Both the position numbers and the translations under genes were made by a program. The notes beneath the pieces are model-generated. The model made no database searches. It was not told where the DNA came from and was given only the letters and a program-made list of their open reading frames with translations. Shown piece after piece: positions 1 to 7,738 of a stretch of DNA of 64,000 nucleotides. The stretch comes from Chryseobacterium indicum (GTDB lineage Bacteria; Bacteroidota; Bacteroidia; Flavobacteriales; Weeksellaceae): assembly GCF_021504595.1 (NCBI RefSeq), contig NZ_JACSGT010000001.1, positions 2,542,001-2,606,000 of the forward strand, read 5' to 3'. Every line of letters begins with the position of its first letter. Positions within the stretch are counted from its first letter, which is position 1.

Positions 1-185
1 GGCGTTACATGAAGATAGTCTGCAACCTGTCTCCTTACGTTTTCGATAAGAATTTTCGCTTCCTGTCCAAAACTGTGCGTAGAGGACGGATTTCCGAAAT
101 TCATTTTCATGGTATCAACCATTGCATCGATAACTTCTTCCGAAAGTGGAGTTGTTGCAGCGTTATCAAGGTATACTTTATTCAT
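1..185 (-). CDS. Cysteine desulfurase (NifS/IscS-like), N-terminal part only
   Basis: Only the first 61 codons lie in the window; the gene runs off the left edge. Read on the minus strand from the ATG at 185 the protein begins MNKVYLDNAATTPLSEEV and continues with a GNPSSTHSFG segment. The NAATTP box and the GNPSS.H segment are typical of the N-terminus of class V aminotransferase-fold cysteine desulfurases, which remove sulfur from cysteine for Fe-S cluster or thio-tRNA assembly. The catalytic lysine that holds pyridoxal phosphate and the active cysteine lie outside the window, so the subfamily cannot be decided. Confidence 0.88.
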   Translation of the reverse strand, partial: MNKVYLDNAATTPLSEEVIDAMVDTMKMNFGNPSSTHSFGQEAKILIENVRRQVADYLHVT

Positions 186-302
186 TTTTACTTTGAAAAT
201 ATTAGTTTCTGTGGAATATGTACAATCTGTAAATCCTACAAAATCAATAGAGTTATCGTTTTAAAATACTCTGTTTCGATCTGTTTATTTTACTGCCCAA
301 AA

Positions 303-890
303 TTAGTGAAAAAATTGGTAATGTCCTTCATTTGCCCAATTCAACATTGGCTTATCTCCCGATGTATCTCCAAAAGCAATAATTTTATCGTATTTATGAT
401 TGCTGATTTCCTGCTGAATTCTTACCAGTTTTTCGTTTCCGTTACAGTTTCTTCCCACAAAATTCCCGGTGAAAACTCCGTTTCTGAACTCGGCTCTAGT
501 GGAAACGAGCTGCATTTTAAAAGCTTCTGCAAATGGTTTTGCCCAAATGTCTAACGATGCGGTAACCAATAGACTCTGCGTATTATTATGATCTATATTT
601 TGAATAAAATCCAATGCATTTTCCCTTACGATTTTAGGATAATAATGTTCAAAAAACTGTCTGGATTTTTTTTCGATTTTTTCCTGAGTCTGCCCTTTCA
701 GAATGGAACCAATAAAGCTTTTTTTCACTTTTTCCGTATCGGCAAGTTTTAGTTTTAAAAGAACAAAAAGCGGAATATGCTTCAAAAACTGCAGGCGAAA
801 TCTTGTAGAATCGTAGAATTTAAGATACATAAACATAGTATCTTTATACGTAAGTGTTCCGTCGAAATCGAAGCAGTACAGTTTTTTCAT
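303..890 (-). CDS. HAD-superfamily phosphatase (subfamily IB, SerB-like)
   Basis: A 195-residue HAD hydrolase. The nucleophile motif DFDGTL is at residues 8-13, and a late GDTSGDKPML motif (about 174-183) supplies the acidic metal ligands. This pattern fits the phosphoserine phosphatase-like IB group, cytosolic. It is the last gene of a four-gene run on this strand (UbiA-like, DprE1-like, DprE2-like, this gene), 71 bp behind the reductase gene. From that context I infer that it removes the 5-phosphate from a polyprenyl-phosphoryl-5-phosphoribose intermediate. This is an inference from position; the sequence alone only shows a small-molecule phosphatase. Confidence 0.8.
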   Translation of the reverse strand: MKKLYCFDFDGTLTYKDTMFMYLKFYDSTRFRLQFLKHIPLFVLLKLKLADTEKVKKSFIGSILKGQTQEKIEKKSRQFFEHYYPKIVRENALDFIQNIDHNNTQSLLVTASLDIWAKPFAEAFKMQLVSTRAEFRNGVFTGNFVGRNCNGNEKLVRIQQEISNHKYDKIIAFGDTSGDKPMLNWANEGHYQFFH

Positions 891-961
891 TGAAGTAAGT
901 CAATTTTAGAATATTTATCTTGTAACGTAAAGATCGAAAGTATATTTTAAATAAAATAATT

Positions 962-1687
962 TTAAAGCTTTAATTTTTTAAAAATAAATTCAGGAATATT
1001 TCGGATAATCATCATGATAATTCCCCAGATCGGCAAAACATAGGCTACGTTTTTCTGTTTTTTATAAGCTTTGAAAATAGATTCTGCTGCCTGTTTTGGC
1101 GTTGCGGTAAGTTTTGGATTCAAAGGCAGACCTTCAGTCATTTTGGTTGCCATAAATCCGGGCTTCACCGTCATGACGTGAACTTTTTTATCGAAAAGAT
1201 AGTTTCTTAAACCGCTTAAATAGGCTGTGAAAGCCGCTTTCGAGCTTCCGTAAATAAAATTACTCTGTCTTCCGCGATCTCCGGCAACAGAAGAAAGTCC
1301 GATAATCGTTCCAGACCTTCTGCTTTCAAATTTCTGCGCAAAATAATTCATCACAGGAACCAGTTTAGCGTAATTGATATCAATAATCCGTTGTGTATTT
1401 TTGTTGTCATACAATCCTTCTTCTGTTCCTTCTCCTAAATATCCAGTCGCACAGAACAGCAAACCTGAATTAACAGCATCAAACTGATTATAATCTATGC
1501 TTTTCATAAGATCAAGCTCTATCACTTCGGACTGCTGAAGAAATTTCACATCAATATGTCGGGCAAATCTTTCGGTCGTTTCTTTACTGGAGGTAAAAAG
1601 ATAGATTTTTTCAAATCTCTCTCCTTCCTGCAATGCCTTTTCCACAAAAGCCTGTGCTACTTCCGATGTACTTCCTAAAACGATCAT
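962..1687 (-). CDS. Short-chain dehydrogenase, DprE2-like keto-reductase
   Basis: A 241-residue SDR. It starts MIVLGSTSEVAQAF, a variant glycine-rich dinucleotide site with the (L)G.TS..A form seen in DprE2 rather than the usual TGxxxGxG. The catalytic Ser and the Tyr-x-x-x-Lys are visible as GLSSVAGDRGRQ and YGSSKAA. In DprE2 enzymes NADH reduces the 2-keto intermediate made by DprE1, completing ribose-to-arabinose epimerisation on a polyprenyl phosphate. It begins 5 bp after the DprE1-like gene, which strongly supports pairing. The C-terminus has a hydrophobic stretch (WGIIMMIIRNIPEFIF), suggesting membrane association, as expected for a lipid-linked substrate. Confidence 0.8.
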   Translation of the reverse strand: MIVLGSTSEVAQAFVEKALQEGERFEKIYLFTSSKETTERFARHIDVKFLQQSEVIELDLMKSIDYNQFDAVNSGLLFCATGYLGEGTEEGLYDNKNTQRIIDINYAKLVPVMNYFAQKFESRRSGTIIGLSSVAGDRGRQSNFIYGSSKAAFTAYLSGLRNYLFDKKVHVMTVKPGFMATKMTEGLPLNPKLTATPKQAAESIFKAYKKQKNVAYVLPIWGIIMMIIRNIPEFIFKKLKL

Positions 1688-1692
1688 GTTTG

Positions 1693-3009
1693 CTAAATAT
1701 TATTTAAAATTCTTTTATGCTGCAAAGACACAAATTTTGAGCTCTGAACATTTTTCAGATAATTGGTGAGCGAAGATCTGCTCATGCTGTCTTTGGTAAG
1801 GTAAATTTTACCGTTGTACTGCTCTACGATATCATCCAGTTGATCAATCAGTTTTTTCAGTTTGGAATTCACTTTGAAATCCAGCGCGAGAGAATATCCT
1901 TCAAACGGGAATGAATTGTAGGCTTCCGGATTTTCCTTTCCGTACAGCTTTAAAACAGCTAAAAAAGAACCGTTTCCGCTGTTGGCAATGGTTTCCAGAA
2001 TTTTTTTCATTCCTTCTTTTCCTGATTCTTTGGGAATCATCATCTGATATTGGATAAAGCCGGATTTTCCGTAAATCTTGTTCCAGTCGTGAACGAAATC
2101 AAGAGGATAAAAGAACGTTTCATAATCAATAAAATTTTTAACTTCCTTCTTAGACTGTTTTTTATAATAGAAATAATTGAAAATCTTTACCGTTAAAGCA
2201 TTTAAGACAAATCCGGGAAAATAAAACGGAACAGTTGGCTCAAATTTTTTCTTTAAACGCAATGGTTTTTCTTTGAATTTCTGAGGCAGCTCGTGCTGAA
2301 AAGCGTGTTCTCCTCTCATCAGGATACTTCTTCCGATATTTTTACCTTTCTGAAGACAGTCGATCCATGCCACAGTATAAGTCCAGCTTTCGCTTTCTTC
2401 AAACAGATTAAAGATTTCATCCAGATTTTCTGCTTTAATGCTTTCCTGACGGATGTATGCCGATTCAATATTTTTCAGCTTGAATTTCGCCGTTAAAATA
2501 ATTCCGGTTAATCCCATTCCGCCGATAGTTGCCCAGAATTTATCCGAATTTTCTTCTCTTGAACAGTTGATGATATCGCCGTTTTCGATCATCAGTTTAA
2601 ATTCAATTACATACTCGGAAAAACATCCTTCAGCGTGATGATTTTTACCGTGAACGTCAGAAGCTATGGCTCCTCCTACAGAAACAAATTTGGTTCCCGG
2701 TGTTACGTATAAAAAATATCCCTGCGGAACGGCAATTTCAAGCACATCGGAAAGGAGGACTCCCGATTCGCATTCGATAATTCCGTTCAGACGATCGAAG
2801 CTGATGAATTTGTTTAATTTTTTGGTTGAAAATATATGTTCTCCCAACGAAGAATCTCCGTAGCATCTTCCGTTTCCCCTTGCAATGACTTCATTATGAT
2901 TCTGAACAAATTCTTTTATTTTTCTGAAGCTGTCCTCAGATTTCATTTCTTTTTCCACTATGGGAAAATTACCCCAGTTGGTCACTTTTTGTACAAAATT
3001 CGGCTTCAT
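1693..3009 (-). CDS. FAD-linked oxidase, DprE1-like (decaprenylphosphoryl-ribose 2-oxidase family)
   Basis: A 438-residue vanillyl-alcohol-oxidase-fold flavoprotein. The N-terminal FAD domain carries RGNGRCYGDSSLG (about residues 44-56) and, later, TPGTKFVSVGGAIASDVHGKNHH (cited by position, about 104-126), the FAD/active-site region conserved in DprE1. The C-terminal half matches the substrate domain (FVHDWNKIYGKSGFIQYQ; LTKDSM near the end). The start ATG overlaps the stop of the upstream UbiA-like gene by 4 bp, so the two are translationally coupled. In mycobacteria DprE1 oxidises C2 of the lipid-linked ribose. The same chemistry on a polyprenyl-phosphate sugar is inferred here. Confidence 0.85.
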   Translation of the reverse strand: MKPNFVQKVTNWGNFPIVEKEMKSEDSFRKIKEFVQNHNEVIARGNGRCYGDSSLGEHIFSTKKLNKFISFDRLNGIIECESGVLLSDVLEIAVPQGYFLYVTPGTKFVSVGGAIASDVHGKNHHAEGCFSEYVIEFKLMIENGDIINCSREENSDKFWATIGGMGLTGIILTAKFKLKNIESAYIRQESIKAENLDEIFNLFEESESWTYTVAWIDCLQKGKNIGRSILMRGEHAFQHELPQKFKEKPLRLKKKFEPTVPFYFPGFVLNALTVKIFNYFYYKKQSKKEVKNFIDYETFFYPLDFVHDWNKIYGKSGFIQYQMMIPKESGKEGMKKILETIANSGNGSFLAVLKLYGKENPEAYNSFPFEGYSLALDFKVNSKLKKLIDQLDDIVEQYNGKIYLTKDSMSRSSLTNYLKNVQSSKFVSLQHKRILNNI

Positions 3010-3893
3010 TTTTTAAAATAGATTTGAATTAAAAATGCAGCAACCCACAATATCAAGGTGATCTGAATGTATCTGTCTCTGTAAACAATCTTCGTGGGAG
3101 ATTCGGTTCTGTTGTATACCAATGTCTGCTGTAAGTATCTTAAAAAAGCAAAAACAACAAAAATAACCGTATAAAATACTCTGGAATGAAATCTTGCCTG
3201 AACTTCCGGGGACAGGGTAAACATGAGGTAGCATACAATTGCCAGAGTCACGGAAATGGATAGTGCAATATCTGCAAACTGTACATTGTAGCCGTCCAAA
3301 GCTCTTCTCGTTTTTCCGGAAACCTGCGCATTGATGAGTTCTCCCCGTCTTTTTCCTATGGCTAATACCAACGCAAGCACAAAGGTGAGTAAAATCGCCC
3401 ATTGTGAAATGCTAATTCCTGTAATGTAACCTCCCGATAAAACTCTTAAAACGAATCCCACAGCAATGATAGAAATATCAATAATCGGAACGTGCTTTAA
3501 TTTGAATGTATACGCAAGATTCATTACAAAATAAAATCCTACGATGGTTGCAAATTTCCACAAGCTTTCATGAAAATACATCTGGGCAAAGAAAACCAGT
3601 GCGATATCCAGAATAATAAGTCCTGTAAAAATTCCCACTGCCTGAGATTTTGAGATGGCTCCGCTTGCCAACGGTCTTCTTCTTTTTTCGGGATGTTTCT
3701 TATCTGCTTCAATATCGTTGTAATCGTTTAAAATATAAACGACACTTGCTGCCAAAGAAAAAATGATAAAAGCAAAGATGCTTTTTGCGAGTAAATCGAG
3801 GTTTTTTATATTACCCGAGAAAAAAAGAGGAACAAAAACAAACAGGTTCTTCACCCATTGCTCAACACGGAGCAGCTTTAAATATTTCTTCAT
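3006..3893 (-). CDS. UbiA-family prenyltransferase, decaprenyl-phosphate phosphoribosyltransferase-like
   Basis: A 295-residue polytopic membrane protein with about eight to nine hydrophobic segments. The polyprenyl-phosphate/Mg site is NDYNDIEADKKHPEKRRRP (about residues 57-75), i.e. NDxxDxxxD followed by the basic run typical of the Rv3806c-like branch of UbiA. Those enzymes join phosphoribose from PRPP to a polyprenyl phosphate. It is the first gene of the four-gene operon, consistent with the first committed step. The alternative, an aromatic prenyltransferase for quinone or tocopherol synthesis, is less likely because of the DprE1/DprE2 partners downstream. Confidence 0.85.
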   Translation of the reverse strand: MKKYLKLLRVEQWVKNLFVFVPLFFSGNIKNLDLLAKSIFAFIIFSLAASVVYILNDYNDIEADKKHPEKRRRPLASGAISKSQAVGIFTGLIILDIALVFFAQMYFHESLWKFATIVGFYFVMNLAYTFKLKHVPIIDISIIAVGFVLRVLSGGYITGISISQWAILLTFVLALVLAIGKRRGELINAQVSGKTRRALDGYNVQFADIALSISVTLAIVCYLMFTLSPEVQARFHSRVFYTVIFVVFAFLRYLQQTLVYNRTESPTKIVYRDRYIQITLILWVAAFLIQIYFKK

Positions 3894-3952
3894 TTATGTT
3901 GTTTCAAATGCAAAAATAGTAATTTAAAAAAATATCACCATAAAAATACAAA

Positions 3953-3974
3953 AATAACCGCTATTGCGGTTATT
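3953..3974 (-). terminator. Rho-independent terminator of the OmpA-like gene
   Basis: Perfect 9-bp stem AATAACCGC / GCGGTTATT with loop TATT. On the minus strand it is followed by TTTTTG and further T-rich sequence. It lies 26 bp after the stop codon of the OmpA-like gene and upstream of the UbiA operon. Confidence 0.8.
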
Positions 3975-4000
3975 CACGAAAATATTTATATGTTAAATAA

Positions 4001-4690
4001 TTATTGACCGTTCTGTGCGTCGTTAATCATTTTTTCATTGGCGGTAATAGCGAATTCTACTCTTCTGTTTTTAGCTCTTCCTTCTTCTGTATCGTTAGTG
4101 GCAACCGGCATACTTTCTCCTTCTCCTAAAGCAAACAATCTGCTAGAAGAAATTCCTTTACCCGCTAAATAAGCTTTTACAGAATTGGCTCTTCTTTCAG
4201 AAAGACTCATGTTGTAAGAATCTGAACCTTTGCTGTCTGTATGCCCGTAAATATTGATGTTTGTATCCGGGTTGTTTGTTAAAACCTGAGCCAGTTTATC
4301 AAGGTTTGTTTTTGCAGTACTTGTTAAAGCAGAAGAATTGAAATCGAAATTCACGATGCTTTCGCTTAATGTAATTTTGATACCGTCTCCTACTCTTTCT
4401 ACCTGAGCTCCCGGTAAAGTTTCTTTAATTTCTCTTGCCTGCTTATCCATTTTAGAACCGATAACGTTACCGGCAACACCACCGATAATACCTCCTAAAA
4501 CAGCTCCTAAAGCAGCATTTTTACCTTTTCCTACGTTATTCCCCAAAATACCGCCTATTACAGCTCCGGAAGCAACACCCACTGCTGTTCCTCTCTGCTG
4601 ATGGTTGGAATTCTGTACAGCCTCACAGCTTGTAAGCAATAAAGCTGATGATAAAAATAACGCTCCGATATATGTTTTTGTAAATTTCAT
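4001..4690 (-). CDS. OmpA-family lipoprotein with glycine-zipper segment
   Basis: A 229-residue protein. The signal peptide ends in a lipobox LLTSC (Cys about residue 22), so it is a predicted lipoprotein. Residues about 33-85 form a Gly/Ala-rich zipper (GAVIGGILGNNVGKGKNAA, then GGIIGGVAGNVIGSKM), which may insert in or span the membrane. The C-terminal half is an OmpA peptidoglycan-binding domain: VNFDFNSSALTSTAK, NIYGHTDSKGSDSYN and LSERRANSVKAYL, ending with the usual GRAKNRRVEF. This is the YiaD-like architecture that tethers the outer membrane to the cell wall. It is monocistronic or paired with the lipocalin-like gene 23 bp upstream. Confidence 0.9.
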   Translation of the reverse strand: MKFTKTYIGALFLSSALLLTSCEAVQNSNHQQRGTAVGVASGAVIGGILGNNVGKGKNAALGAVLGGIIGGVAGNVIGSKMDKQAREIKETLPGAQVERVGDGIKITLSESIVNFDFNSSALTSTAKTNLDKLAQVLTNNPDTNINIYGHTDSKGSDSYNMSLSERRANSVKAYLAGKGISSSRLFALGEGESMPVATNDTEEGRAKNRRVEFAITANEKMINDAQNGQ

Positions 4691-4713
4691 CTTTTTATAT
4701 TTTTTATGTTAAA

Positions 4714-5208
4714 TTATTTCATTCCTGTTCTTTCGAAATTGTAAACTACTCTTACATTTTCTCCATCGAAAGGAATATTCTGTTCCAATGAGAATTGGTC
4801 TGTACTCTGGTTAGTCAGCGTTAAAGTATAACCTGCTGTATTTTGCTTTGCTTTTGTACCGTCAGCAATTTTTTTGAAATTAAATGTATTTCCGCTTACC
4901 ACATCAATCTTAATCGGCTGTGTAAATCCTGTTCCGCAGGTTCCTCCTCCGTTTAATGTATACGCTCCTGTCCAGTTATTTGGAATCAGTCTCCAGTGGC
5001 TTCCTACGAAACACTGTGCATCTACACCGTCATCAAATGGCTTTACTTTAAAATTTTTATCGTAATTCACACTGACGATCTGCCAGTCGCCTTTCATTTT
5101 CAAAAATTCTGATCTTTGGGTTTGGGCTGTTTTAGCGTTATTCACTCCGGAACAAGACACTGCAAAAAGCGATGTTCCCAACATCCCTGCAAGTAGTAAC
5201 TTTTTCAT
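4714..5208 (-). CDS. Lipocalin-like lipoprotein
   Basis: A 164-residue exported protein. The signal peptide ends AVSC (lipobox Cys about residue 19). The mature part resembles the small lipocalin-like beta-barrel lipoproteins common in Flavobacteriia: a GDWQIVSVNY strand near the N-terminus (the G.W motif), several hydrophobic strands and a final VRVVYNFERTG. Two further cysteines (in DAQCFVGSHW and GGGTCGTGF) could form a disulfide. The ligand is unknown. It is 23 bp upstream of the OmpA-like gene and probably co-transcribed with it. Confidence 0.7.
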   Translation of the reverse strand: MKKLLLAGMLGTSLFAVSCSGVNNAKTAQTQRSEFLKMKGDWQIVSVNYDKNFKVKPFDDGVDAQCFVGSHWRLIPNNWTGAYTLNGGGTCGTGFTQPIKIDVVSGNTFNFKKIADGTKAKQNTAGYTLTLTNQSTDQFSLEQNIPFDGENVRVVYNFERTGMK

Positions 5209-5278
5209 TTTGTTGTTTATTATTTTGTTACAATAAAGTTACAAAAAACCGTGCCAAAATTAATTATTACCAATAAAA

Positions 5279-5301
5279 AAAGTCCGAAAATTTCGGACTT
5301 T
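5279..5301 (-). terminator. Rho-independent terminator of the subtilisin gene
   Basis: Stem AAAGTCCGAAA / TTTCGGACTTT around one central base, with a run of seven T on the minus-strand 3' side. It sits 33 bp after the protease stop codon. Confidence 0.82.
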
Positions 5302-5333
5302 ATATGTTTCTACCTTAAATACAGAAAGATATA

Positions 5334-7001
5334 CTATTTTTTAACAGTCTTTTTTATGGATTTATCAGCCTTCTTTGAAGAGCCTGCTTTTCCGTTGTAA
5401 AAATGTGTATAAGCATATTCTGCCGCTTTTTTAAGATCAATTACTCCTCCTGCTTCAGAGAAATCTCCGAATTGATTTGTTGTACTTGGGTTGCTGGATT
5501 TCACCAAAGATTCAATGATCTGTGCAGGTGTTAAATTAGGCATATAAGCCAATAAAACTGCTGCAGCTCCTGCTACAACCGGAGAAGCCATAGAAGTTCC
5601 CTGTAAGTATTTATATTCATTATGAGGAACGGTAGAATAAATTTCTTCACCCGGAGCAAAAACGTTTACCATTTTCTTATTAAAGTTGGAAAAACTCGCT
5701 CTTAATGCATCATTTTTATTGGTACTTGCTCCTACAACCAATACGTTGTTTACAAATGGTTTATCATCCGTTACATTCTTAAAGTTGGTAGGATAAGCTA
5801 AATGTTCTGCAACATCTTCATTTTCGTTTCCTGCAGCTTTTACCAGAAGAACTCCTTTATCCTGAGCATATTTAAATGCATCCCAAACAACATTTTTACC
5901 CGGAGAAACCGGCTTTCCGAAGCTCATGTTCAAAACTTTAGCTCCGTTATCTACTGCGTATCTGATGGCGTTGGCAACGTCTTTATCTCTTTCATCACCA
6001 TTTGGAACGGTTCTTACAGACATTATTTTCGCTACTTTCGAAGCAACTCCATACTGTATTTCTTTTCCGTTCGGAAGACCGGCAATAATTCCCGCTACGT
6101 GAGTTCCGTGTTCTGCATCCGGACCTTCGTAATGGTTGTTTCCGTAATTTTTCTCAGAATAATCGTCATAGTTATCTCCTACGATTTCTTTTCTCGGATC
6201 GTAATTAAGATCATATTGTTTTGCTTGAGGACCTACTTCATCAAGAGCTTCTTTCATTTGCTCCTTCATTGTTCTTTCAAATTCAGCAGGAGATTTCCCT
6301 CTGAAATCCGGCCTTTGAGCAACTTGTGTTAAAATCTGTACAGCAATTGCATCTTTTTGCTCTGAAGGTTTAATGGTAGCAATGTTTTCAGGTGTTACAT
6401 TTTTTCCGTTCAACAATCTTACCATGTCAGGAATAAGATCATTAATCATTGTATAAGTCTGCGCACTTTGTCTTGCCTCAACGCTTTTCTTGGTGAAAAG
6501 GTCTTTAGCTTTCATATACATTGCAAATTCTTCAGGCATTTTAGCTTGGTTTGCTTTGTTTTTTGTAGAATCGTCTCCTTCAAAAACAGACTTATATTTA
6601 GCAACAACTCTGGTTACCTCCATGTTATCGATATCAATATCTCCGTTTTTCCCACCGATGAAATTCCATCCGTGAATATCGTCGATATATCCGTTTCCGT
6701 CATCATCTTTTCCGTTGTTCGGCACTTCGTTAGGATTTGTCCAGATGTTTTTTACCAATCCGGGATGATCTACCTGAACTCCGCTATCTAAAACTCCAAC
6801 CAAAACTGTTTTAGGTTTAAGACCTTTAGATTCTAAAAACTTATAGGCATTTTCTGTATTTACCCCATAAACTTTCGTTGTAGCAAAATCTTTATGATAC
6901 CACGTCATAAGATCTTTATCCTGCATCGGATCTTTTACTTCCTGCGCTTGAGAAAAACCAATCCCTACTAAAAAAACAGCAGCTAATAATACCTTTTTCA
7001 T
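5334..7001 (-). CDS. Secreted S8 (subtilisin-like) serine peptidase
   Basis: A 555-residue protein with a cleavable signal peptide (MKKVLLAAVFLVGIGFSQA). The catalytic triad is visible in order: Asp in VGVLDSGVQVDHPG (about residue 70), His in EHGTHVAGIIAG (about 298) and Ser in GTSMASPVVAG (about 470). The oxyanion Asn is in KAAGNENED. An insertion of about 200 residues lies between the Asp and His blocks, as in other large bacteroidetal subtilases. The C-terminus ends in a Lys/Ser-rich tail and I see no T9SS sorting domain, so it is probably periplasmic. Likely role: degradation of extracytoplasmic proteins; the substrate is unknown. Confidence 0.92.
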   Translation of the reverse strand: MKKVLLAAVFLVGIGFSQAQEVKDPMQDKDLMTWYHKDFATTKVYGVNTENAYKFLESKGLKPKTVLVGVLDSGVQVDHPGLVKNIWTNPNEVPNNGKDDDGNGYIDDIHGWNFIGGKNGDIDIDNMEVTRVVAKYKSVFEGDDSTKNKANQAKMPEEFAMYMKAKDLFTKKSVEARQSAQTYTMINDLIPDMVRLLNGKNVTPENIATIKPSEQKDAIAVQILTQVAQRPDFRGKSPAEFERTMKEQMKEALDEVGPQAKQYDLNYDPRKEIVGDNYDDYSEKNYGNNHYEGPDAEHGTHVAGIIAGLPNGKEIQYGVASKVAKIMSVRTVPNGDERDKDVANAIRYAVDNGAKVLNMSFGKPVSPGKNVVWDAFKYAQDKGVLLVKAAGNENEDVAEHLAYPTNFKNVTDDKPFVNNVLVVGASTNKNDALRASFSNFNKKMVNVFAPGEEIYSTVPHNEYKYLQGTSMASPVVAGAAAVLLAYMPNLTPAQIIESLVKSSNPSTTNQFGDFSEAGGVIDLKKAAEYAYTHFYNGKAGSSKKADKSIKKTVKK

Positions 7002-7005
7002 TTTA

Positions 7006-7626
7006 CTATGAATATTTAATATTTTTAATATAAGTCAAAGATTCCGGTCCTTTGTTACAAATTAAGTCCAAAACGGATAAATCTTTCAAAAAACCACGTT
7101 TATCAGAGAACGTTTGATAATATTCGTCCATTTCGTATTCTGAAGGTAGTTTGGCTGAAAATTGATCTCTGAAATTAATTTCTTCCGGAAATTTGATATA
7201 TTCTTCATTCAAAGAGTGTGCCTTTTCTGTTTTAAGGATCTGCTGAACGATTTCAAGAGTTTTGAGGTTAAAATCCAACAGATATTTTTCTTTAAGATCA
7301 TAAATCTTTCTGAATTTATCTTCATAAAATTCAAAATACGGAGAGCTTTGATAGGCTGTTTTAATGGATTTCCAATGCAGATTCCTCCAGTCTTCACGGT
7401 GAGAAATTTCAATATCCTTAAATTCTCTGCATCCGTTATGAGCAATAGGAATGATTAATGATAACTTTCCGTTTGCTCCGAAAATATTGGCTCTGTTTCT
7501 GTACGTCTGTTTCGGAAAACTTTCAAACTGTTCAAATACAATTTCATTTTCAGGATCTAAAAACACTGAAAACCAAGAAATTGGCGGCAGATAAAACGCC
7601 GGTAATAATACATTCTTCATATTCAT
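7006..7626 (-). CDS. WbqC-like family protein
   Basis: A 206-residue cytosolic protein starting MNMKNVLLPAFYLPPISWFS. The YLPPISWF segment, LIIPIAHNGCREFKDIEI and the aromatic-rich WRNLHWKSIKTAYQSSPYFE block are hallmarks of the WbqC family. The family is often found near polysaccharide genes but its biochemical role is not established. It begins 4 bp from the end of the lepB terminator region and ends 4 bp before the protease gene starts, so the two could share a transcript. The second Met, two codons in, is an equally good start. Confidence 0.85.
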   Translation of the reverse strand: MNMKNVLLPAFYLPPISWFSVFLDPENEIVFEQFESFPKQTYRNRANIFGANGKLSLIIPIAHNGCREFKDIEISHREDWRNLHWKSIKTAYQSSPYFEFYEDKFRKIYDLKEKYLLDFNLKTLEIVQQILKTEKAHSLNEEYIKFPEEINFRDQFSAKLPSEYEMDEYYQTFSDKRGFLKDLSVLDLICNKGPESLTYIKNIKYS

Positions 7627-7634
7627 AATGCAAA

Positions 7635-7662
7635 AATGAAGTATTTTTTCAAATACTTCATT
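7635..7662 (-). terminator. Rho-independent terminator of lepB
   Basis: 12-bp perfect stem AATGAAGTATTT / AAATACTTCATT with loop TTTC, followed by TTTTTG on the minus strand. It lies about 77 bp after the lepB stop and immediately before the WbqC start codon. Confidence 0.75.
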
Positions 7663-7738
7663 CTATTTATAATTTATTTTTTCAATTAAATAATTGATTT
7701 TGAAACTTTGTCAAAGATTTAAACTTTTACAAAGTGAA

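Noticed and set aside
9..554. 181-residue plus-strand frame at the left edge
   Set aside because: Antisense to the cysteine desulfurase start and the HAD gene, both supported by motifs.
5802..6332. 176-residue plus-strand frame
   Set aside because: Antisense to the subtilisin gene, Phe/Ser-rich, no start context or homology pattern.
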